From Chryseobacterium glaciei (lineage in GTDB: Bacteria; Bacteroidota; Bacteroidia; Flavobacteriales; Weeksellaceae), in NCBI RefSeq assembly GCF_001648155.1, contig NZ_CP015199.1, positions 3,419,001 to 3,483,000 of the forward strand: DNA of 64,000 nucleotides. Direction: 5' to 3'. The notes under the pieces were generated by a model. The model made no database searches, was not told where the DNA came from, and worked only from the letters and a program-made list of their open reading frames with translations. A program made the position numbers and the translations under genes. Below, one piece after another: positions 59,701 through 64,000 of this stretch (the first letter of the stretch is position 1; each line of letters starts with the position of its first letter).

Positions 59701-60714
59701 TCATTTAATTCTTGTCGTCCATTCAATCCCACTAATATCAATTAATTTCAACGTATGAATCTCATCTTTTTGAGTCATAAGATCATCGATACTAATGGTT
59801 AAATCAGCTTTCGCCCCAAGCGGAATAATCAAGCTATATTTACCATTTTTCACTTTCGCTACATAATGATTGTTAATATTTTCTTTTGAAAAATTTGAAA
59901 GTTCGGTCTGATCTAATGCTTTTAAAATATCTCCTTTTTCATTTAAAATATGAATTCCAATGAGGAAAGAGCCATAAACATCTACGCCTTCCGTTCTGTA
60001 AACCTCAAACTTTAAATCTGAATTATTTAGCGAAATATTTGAAATTTCGACTTTGGGTTTTACCGATTTATTATGCAAAGTTCCCCAAACTCCACCATGA
60101 AAATATTGATTGGTATAAAGCGTAAGTCCAAAAATAAGGAGTGATCCGATCAATACAAAAAGCTTAGGATTCAAAATAGGAAATGTCCCTGAACCTAACC
60201 ATTTGAACCCTATTTTCTGAGTGAAATTAAAATTCTTCTTCAAAAAATATTGATCCAGTGAATAAGAACCACTTCCTGTTAGAAATAAGGTGAATCCACC
60301 CGCAATTCCTAAAACACCGATCTGCCATTCATCCAAACAAGTTGTTCCTATCCAGCCTGAACCTAATAAGATTCCCAAAGCCAGCCCGAAAATTCCGATA
60401 CTCATTAATCTGGTGAATAGACCTAAAATAATGAATAATCCCACAACCGCTTCAACAATAGTAAAAGTCACCATTGAAGTATGCAGAGCTTCCGGATGAG
60501 TCACCAAATATTCGATAATTGGTTTGATGCCTAAAGCGTTGGGTAAAAAATGATTGAATTTTTCTCCGATATATCCTGCTTCTTCAGGATCGAGTTTGTT
60601 TTCAAGAACGAGTCTGCGCCAAAAAGCTGAGAAGTAAGTCCACCCGATAACCATACGGATCGACAACGTATATAAACCAGCCATATCAGTAGGCTGATTG
60701 GTACTATTTTTCAT
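59701..60714 (-). CDS. DoxD-DoxA fusion (thiosulfate:quinone oxidoreductase-like)
   Basis: This 337-residue protein has a DoxD/DoxX-like membrane part with about five helices (residues 18-210; GWTYFSAFWRRLVLE, FTIVEAVVGLFIILGLFTRL, GSGWIGTTCLDEWQIGVLGI) and then a soluble beta-rich part (about 215-337) like DoxA (KPKVEISNISLNNSDLKFEV, YGSFLIGIHILNEKGD). In Acidianus the two are separate subunits of thiosulfate:quinone oxidoreductase. In Bacteroidota the fusion occurs commonly; its substrate there is uncertain. Confidence 0.85.
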   Translation of the reverse strand: MKNSTNQPTDMAGLYTLSIRMVIGWTYFSAFWRRLVLENKLDPEEAGYIGEKFNHFLPNALGIKPIIEYLVTHPEALHTSMVTFTIVEAVVGLFIILGLFTRLMSIGIFGLALGILLGSGWIGTTCLDEWQIGVLGIAGGFTLFLTGSGSYSLDQYFLKKNFNFTQKIGFKWLGSGTFPILNPKLFVLIGSLLIFGLTLYTNQYFHGGVWGTLHNKSVKPKVEISNISLNNSDLKFEVYRTEGVDVYGSFLIGIHILNEKGDILKALDQTELSNFSKENINNHYVAKVKNGKYSLIIPLGAKADLTISIDDLMTQKDEIHTLKLIDISGIEWTTRIK

Positions 60715-60769
60715 TGAATTGATATTTTACTAAATAATTGATTGTTAAAAAATGATCTTAGAACTGAAT

Positions 60770-61147
60770 CTAAACCAAATTCAACCTCAATTGTTTATAT
60801 AAAATATACTTTGGCGGACTATTTCCGCTAGTCATTCCGGAATAGTTGTTTTGAGAAATTGTATCCTCAGAAAAATTTAAAACTGAGTTTAATTTAAAAG
60901 GAAAAGCTTCATTAAACTTGAAATCTGCCTTTGAAACTGATGTTTTTGAAGAAGAATTATGATGGGCAATATCGCAATTTCCCATCGGGCTAATAGTCGT
61001 TTTTACTTTGTTTAAAGTACTGATATGCTGAATATCAAAAACACCTAAAACATTTCTTTTTACAGAACATGGAGATAATGAAAAAGCCAAAAGTAGAATG
61101 ACTACAATTGTTTTATAAAAATTAATATATGTTCTGGTGATTGGCAT
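60770..61147 (-). CDS. Small membrane-anchored or secreted protein of unknown function
   Basis: This 125-residue protein has a hydrophobic N-terminal segment (about 9-25, FYKTIVVILLLAFSLSP) followed by a Cys-Ser, which could be a weak lipobox or a signal anchor. The rest contains short unstructured-looking parts (IAHHNSSSKTSVSKAD, SPPKYILYKQLRLNLV). It lies 55 nt upstream of the DoxD-DoxA fusion on the same strand, so cotranscription is likely. A -7 box is 5 nt from its ATG. Confidence 0.6.
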   Translation of the reverse strand: MPITRTYINFYKTIVVILLLAFSLSPCSVKRNVLGVFDIQHISTLNKVKTTISPMGNCDIAHHNSSSKTSVSKADFKFNEAFPFKLNSVLNFSEDTISQNNYSGMTSGNSPPKYILYKQLRLNLV

Positions 61148-61152
61148 CTTTA

Positions 61153-61160
61153 CAAAACTA
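61153..61160 (-). promoter_or_regulatory. -7 box (TAGTTTTG) of the gene at 60770-61147
   Basis: TAGTTTTG on the minus strand ends 5 nt before the ATG at 61147, almost leaderless. Confidence 0.5.
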
Positions 61161-61316
61161 CGGTTTTTGAATGTAAGGAGTTAATTGTTTAATATAGAAT
61201 TTCTTTTTAAGATTTATTTTGAGAAGATGTTTCGTCAAAACAGCTACAACCAAACTCAATTTGGCTACTTTTAAATCCTGACTTCTGAGCAACTTTGCAG
61301 TATAAAATTTACTATA

Positions 61317-62123
61317 ATGCAAAAAACAATTTTTATTACAGGAACCTCATCAGGCTTAGGAAAAACAACGGCAAAATTATTTCAGAGCAAAGGCTGGAAT
61401 GTTATCGCAACCATGAGAAACCCTGAAGCCGAAACAGAACTTACCCAACTTGAAAACGTAACGGTTTTAAAACTTGATGTTGCCAATCCGCAAGAACTTA
61501 AAGAAACGATCGATTATGTTCTTGAAAATTATAAAGTAGATGTAGCCTTAAATAATGCTGGATACGGTTTGGTTGGACCTTTGGAAGCTTTTACGGATGA
61601 TCAGATCAAATTGCAGATTGAAACCAATTTGATGGGAGTGATCCGTATTACAAAAGCTTTTACACCATATTTCAGGGAGAGAAAAGAGGGTGTTTTGATC
61701 AATATTACTTCAAGTTTTGGATTAATTGGTTTTCCGACATGCTCCATTTACAGCGCAACAAAATTTGCGGTTGACGGATTTTCAGAATGTATGGGTTACG
61801 AATTAGCCCAATTTGGAATTAAAGTAAAAGTAGTAGCTCCCGGAGGAATACAAACCGATTTTGCCGGACGTTCTCTGGATGGAGCCCAGCATGCCACTTA
61901 TCAAAAATTAATGAGTAAAGTTCAGGAAGGATACAGCCCGGAGCAGGTTGCAAATTATTCAACACCGGAAGATATTGCCAATGTTGTTTATGAAGCAGCT
62001 ACAGACGGAAAAGATCAGTTAAGATACGTTGCCGGAAAAGACGCCAATACTTTATATAACGAAAGAGCAGAGATCGGAGCCGAGGCTCAGGTACAGAAAA
62101 TAAAATCGGATTTTAAGTTTTAA
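61317..62123 (+). CDS. Short-chain dehydrogenase/reductase
   Basis: This 268-residue classical SDR has the cofactor loop FITGTSSGLGKTTAKLF, NNAGYGLVGPLEAF, the catalytic Ser in LINITSSFGLIG, and the Y-x3-K motif as YSATKFAVDGF, followed by VAPGGIQTDF. It reduces or oxidises a carbonyl or alcohol with NAD(P)H. It is upstream of an AraC regulator on the same strand, with a palindromic repeat between. In many Bacteroidota such pairs are co-regulated, but that is inference. Confidence 0.92.
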   Translation: MQKTIFITGTSSGLGKTTAKLFQSKGWNVIATMRNPEAETELTQLENVTVLKLDVANPQELKETIDYVLENYKVDVALNNAGYGLVGPLEAFTDDQIKLQIETNLMGVIRITKAFTPYFRERKEGVLINITSSFGLIGFPTCSIYSATKFAVDGFSECMGYELAQFGIKVKVVAPGGIQTDFAGRSLDGAQHATYQKLMSKVQEGYSPEQVANYSTPEDIANVVYEAATDGKDQLRYVAGKDANTLYNERAEIGAEAQVQKIKSDFKF

Positions 62124-62210
62124 AGGTCAGAAGTTTGAAGACGGAAGCTTGAAGTTAATTCGTGACTTTTATACTTCTAGCTTTGCACTTCCAACATCCA
62201 TCCAAAATTT
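62124..62210. repeat. Intergenic palindromic repeat, TGGAAGATGGA family, copy 4
   Basis: Modules GTCAGAAGTTTGAAGACGGA, AGCTTGAAGTTAATTCGTGA and ACTTCTAGCTTTGCACTTCC, then AACATCCATCC, repeat the pieces seen in copies 1 to 3 (TTCTAGCT, CTTCCA, CATCCATC). The arms are less regular. Confidence 0.5.
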
Positions 62211-62220
62211 CCCCTCTCCT

Positions 62221-62254
62221 GACAAACAGTTGTCACAATCTCAACTTATATTTG
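62221..62254 (+). promoter_or_regulatory. -7 box of araC with leaderless spacing, and an upstream palindrome
   Basis: TATATTTG at 62247-62254 ends 4 nt before the ATG at 62259. GACAA-ACAG-TTGTC at 62221-62234 is a small palindrome just upstream and a candidate regulator site. Confidence 0.5.
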
Positions 62255-62258
62255 TATT

Positions 62259-63149
62259 ATGAAAACCAGCCAATCACCAGTTCATTTTCGATCTTTGTCG
62301 GTTTTGCATGAAGCAATGGGCATTTCGGCGCCGTTGCATCCTTTGATCAGTATTATTGATTACGGAGAAACACGTTTTGATCCTAAAATTTTTGAAAATG
62401 GAACAAAATCGGATTTCTATAAAATTTCATTTAAAACAAAATTCAACGGGAAAATTCGGTACGGACAGGGATATTATGATTTCGAAAATGGCGGAATGTC
62501 TTTCGTATCACCCGGTCAGATCCTCAGAATGGATCATGAAGAAGCTGATTATAGCGGAATGTCTTTGCATATTCATCCCGATTTCATCAGACCTTATTCT
62601 GCGGCAGAAGCTTTATATCTTTCTGAAAAAGAAAAGAAAACGATTTCTGATGTTTTTGAAAATATTCAGAATGAATTGAATGAGCGGATAGATCAATTCA
62701 GCCAGGATGTTATCATTTCTCAGATAGAATTGTTGCTGACGTACAGCAATCGTTTTTACAACAGGCAATTTATCACCAGAAAATCCGTAAATAATGATTT
62801 GTTGTCTAAAATGGAAGATCTTCTGAATGATTTTTTCGATAAAGAAAAAGGAATAAAAGGTCTTCCGACAGTTGAATTTGTAGCGTCACAACTCAACCTT
62901 ACGCCAAGATATTTGAGTGATATGCTTCGACATCATACAGGGCAGAACGCACAACAGCATATTCATGATAAACTGATCGAAAAGGCTAAGGAATATCTTT
63001 CGGAATCTCAATTTTCGGTTTCTGAAACAGCTTATCAACTCGGTTTTGAACATCCACAGTCTTTCAGTAAATTATTTAAAAAGAAAACAGAAGTTACCCC
63101 CAACGAATACAAACAATCTCTTCAAAAATTTAATAATGAATCCAAATAA
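62259..63149 (+). CDS. AraC-family transcription regulator
   Basis: This 296-residue protein has an N-terminal cupin-like sensing domain (about 20-150; SFVSPGQILRMDHEEADYSG) and two C-terminal HTH motifs (about 200-290): VEFVASQLNLTPRYLSDMLR and ETAYQLGFEHPQSFSKLFKK. This is the classic AraC/XylS layout. It may control the upstream SDR gene, and it overlaps the next gene by 14 nt. Confidence 0.93.
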   Translation: MKTSQSPVHFRSLSVLHEAMGISAPLHPLISIIDYGETRFDPKIFENGTKSDFYKISFKTKFNGKIRYGQGYYDFENGGMSFVSPGQILRMDHEEADYSGMSLHIHPDFIRPYSAAEALYLSEKEKKTISDVFENIQNELNERIDQFSQDVIISQIELLLTYSNRFYNRQFITRKSVNNDLLSKMEDLLNDFFDKEKGIKGLPTVEFVASQLNLTPRYLSDMLRHHTGQNAQQHIHDKLIEKAKEYLSESQFSVSETAYQLGFEHPQSFSKLFKKKTEVTPNEYKQSLQKFNNESK

Positions 63150-63456
63150 TTTAGATAAAATCATAGAACGCTCTTTAGAAATAAGAGAAAAATATCATCA
63201 GCTGGAAATTCAGCAAAATGGTAAAGAATGGACTTTAGAACAGGACGCTTTAGCTTATCTCACGGATGCGGGTTTGGTGGGAAGAGATGTAATGTCACAT
63301 GAAAAAATATGGGGGAAATCAAACGCTGCAGAAGAACTTGAACATAAATTAGGCGAAAATATCTGGTGGCTGATTATCTTAGCAGACCGAACCGGAATTG
63401 ATATGAAAGAAGCCTTAGAAAAGTTTTTAACCAAAACAGAAAATTTATTAAAATGA
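63136..63456 (+). CDS. MazG-like nucleotide pyrophosphohydrolase
   Basis: This 106-residue protein starts at ATG 63136, inside the last codons of araC but in another frame. The helical core carries the MazG-like acidic pattern AAEELEHKLGENIWWLIILA and ADRTGIDMKEALEKF, where Glu and Asp bind magnesium. Such proteins remove abnormal nucleotides. Its stop overlaps the next start by 4 nt (ATGA), so it is translationally coupled to tag. Confidence 0.85.
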   Translation: MNPNNLDKIIERSLEIREKYHQLEIQQNGKEWTLEQDALAYLTDAGLVGRDVMSHEKIWGKSNAAEELEHKLGENIWWLIILADRTGIDMKEALEKFLTKTENLLK

Positions 63457-64000
63457 GTTATTGTTCAGCCATAGCAGGAATGCAACCAGAAAGTCGAAAA
63501 GAACTTCACAAAAATTATCACGATAACCATTACGGATTTCCGATTCATGATGATAATGAATTATTTGGAAGATTAGTTATGGAGATCAATCAGGCAGGAT
63601 TGAGTTGGGAAACGATTTTAAAGAAAGAAGAAACTTTCAGAAAAGCTTATGATAATTTTGATATTCAAAAAGTGGCGGCTTACACAGAAGAAGACCGCGA
63701 AAGACTTCTGAGTGATCCCGGAATTATCAGAAATAAATTAAAAGTAAACGCTGCCATCGAAAACGCCAAAACCATCATCGAATTACAAAAAGAATTCGGT
63801 TCTTTCGAAAAATGGCTGGAGCATCATCATCCAAAAACATTACAGGAATGGATGAAAATATTCAAAAAAACATTCAAATTCACAGGTGGTGAAATTGTCA
63901 ACGAATTTCTGATGAGCATTGGATTTTTAAAAGGATGTCATGATGAAGGTTGCCCTGTTTTTCAGGATGTTCTTAAACATGATCCGATGTGGAATAAAAA
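63453..64000 (+). CDS. tag: DNA-3-methyladenine glycosylase I (3' end cut by window edge)
   Basis: The frame starts at ATG 63453 and runs off the right edge after 182 codons; a full Tag is about 187. Residues visible include the zinc ligand Cys4 (MSYC), the second-site pattern YHDNHYGFPIHDDNELFGRL, INQAGLSWETILKKEETFRK, and near the end GCHDEGCPVF with the other Zn ligands. Tag removes 3-methyladenine from DNA. With mazG before it, the pair suits nucleotide and DNA cleaning. Confidence 0.93.
   Translation, partial: MSYCSAIAGMQPESRKELHKNYHDNHYGFPIHDDNELFGRLVMEINQAGLSWETILKKEETFRKAYDNFDIQKVAAYTEEDRERLLSDPGIIRNKLKVNAAIENAKTIIELQKEFGSFEKWLEHHHPKTLQEWMKIFKKTFKFTGGEIVNEFLMSIGFLKGCHDEGCPVFQDVLKHDPMWNK

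Noticed and set aside
63046..63135. A longer MazG-like protein starting inside araC
   Set aside because: The extra 30 residues are the AraC HTH region read in another frame; the ATG at 63136 fits family length and coupling.

Overview
The window is chromosomal DNA from a Bacteroidota bacterium, most likely a Chryseobacterium or close Weeksellaceae relative. The evidence is low GC, promoters with the TAnnTTTG -7 box, no obvious Shine-Dalgarno sites, the type IX secretion/gliding genes porV, porU and gldJ beside murF, a mevalonate-pathway mvaD, many SPII lipoproteins, and a graspetide cluster resembling the chryseoviridin locus known from Chryseobacterium. I see no rRNA, tRNA, CRISPR array, transposase or phage gene. 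The genus assignment is inference.

Layout. 1-10.8 kb is housekeeping and envelope genes: a cut-off secreted protein, a YcxB-like protein, a Smr-less MutS2, an acetyltransferase, ung, lipoproteins, a DUF456 protein, a YbdG-like MscS channel, pdxJ and an alpha/beta hydrolase. 10.9-13.9 kb is a RiPP cluster: four paralogous graspetide precursors, an intrinsic terminator, then two ATP-grasp ligases. 14.3-18.3 kb has an epimerase, an acyl-CoA ligase and mvaD. 18.4-29.1 kb mixes metabolism and transport: an EEP nuclease, VOC, DUF1634/TauE, purK, two unknowns, a CPA2 antiporter, an EamA exporter and purE. 29.2-32.3 kb is an accessory island with an XRE regulator, a lipoprotein carrying a JAMM-like metal site, and two paralogous secreted proteins. 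32.3-38.4 kb holds a YiaA-like protein, ahcY, a HugZ-like protein, a phosphopantetheinyl transferase and a FUSC-like transporter. 38.9-47.1 kb is porV-porU diverging from gldJ-murF. 47.1-52.7 kb has NUDIX, SRPBCC, anmK, lptC, an outer-membrane protein and an aldehyde dehydrogenase. 53-64 kb has holB, a tetR-tolC-emrA-emrB efflux operon, a DoxD/DoxA fusion, an SDR, and an araC-mazG-tag operon cut by the right edge.

The most distinctive content is the graspetide cluster. Every core repeat has the same spacing: Thr(i) followed by Asp(i+5), repeated three or four times, ending in one microviridin-type motif with Thr(i) and Asp(i+6). All leaders carry PFFASFL and end in Gly-Gly, but no peptidase or exporter is nearby. 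This looks like a multicore peptide family with about 17 predictable rings in four substrates.

Two other layers stand out. First, at least seven genes have a TAnnTTTG box exactly 4 nt before the start codon, which predicts leaderless mRNAs. Second, the intergenic space holds several families of palindromic repeats, including a 25-bp perfect hairpin in a REP-like element and a 280-bp element that splits the efflux operon before emrB.
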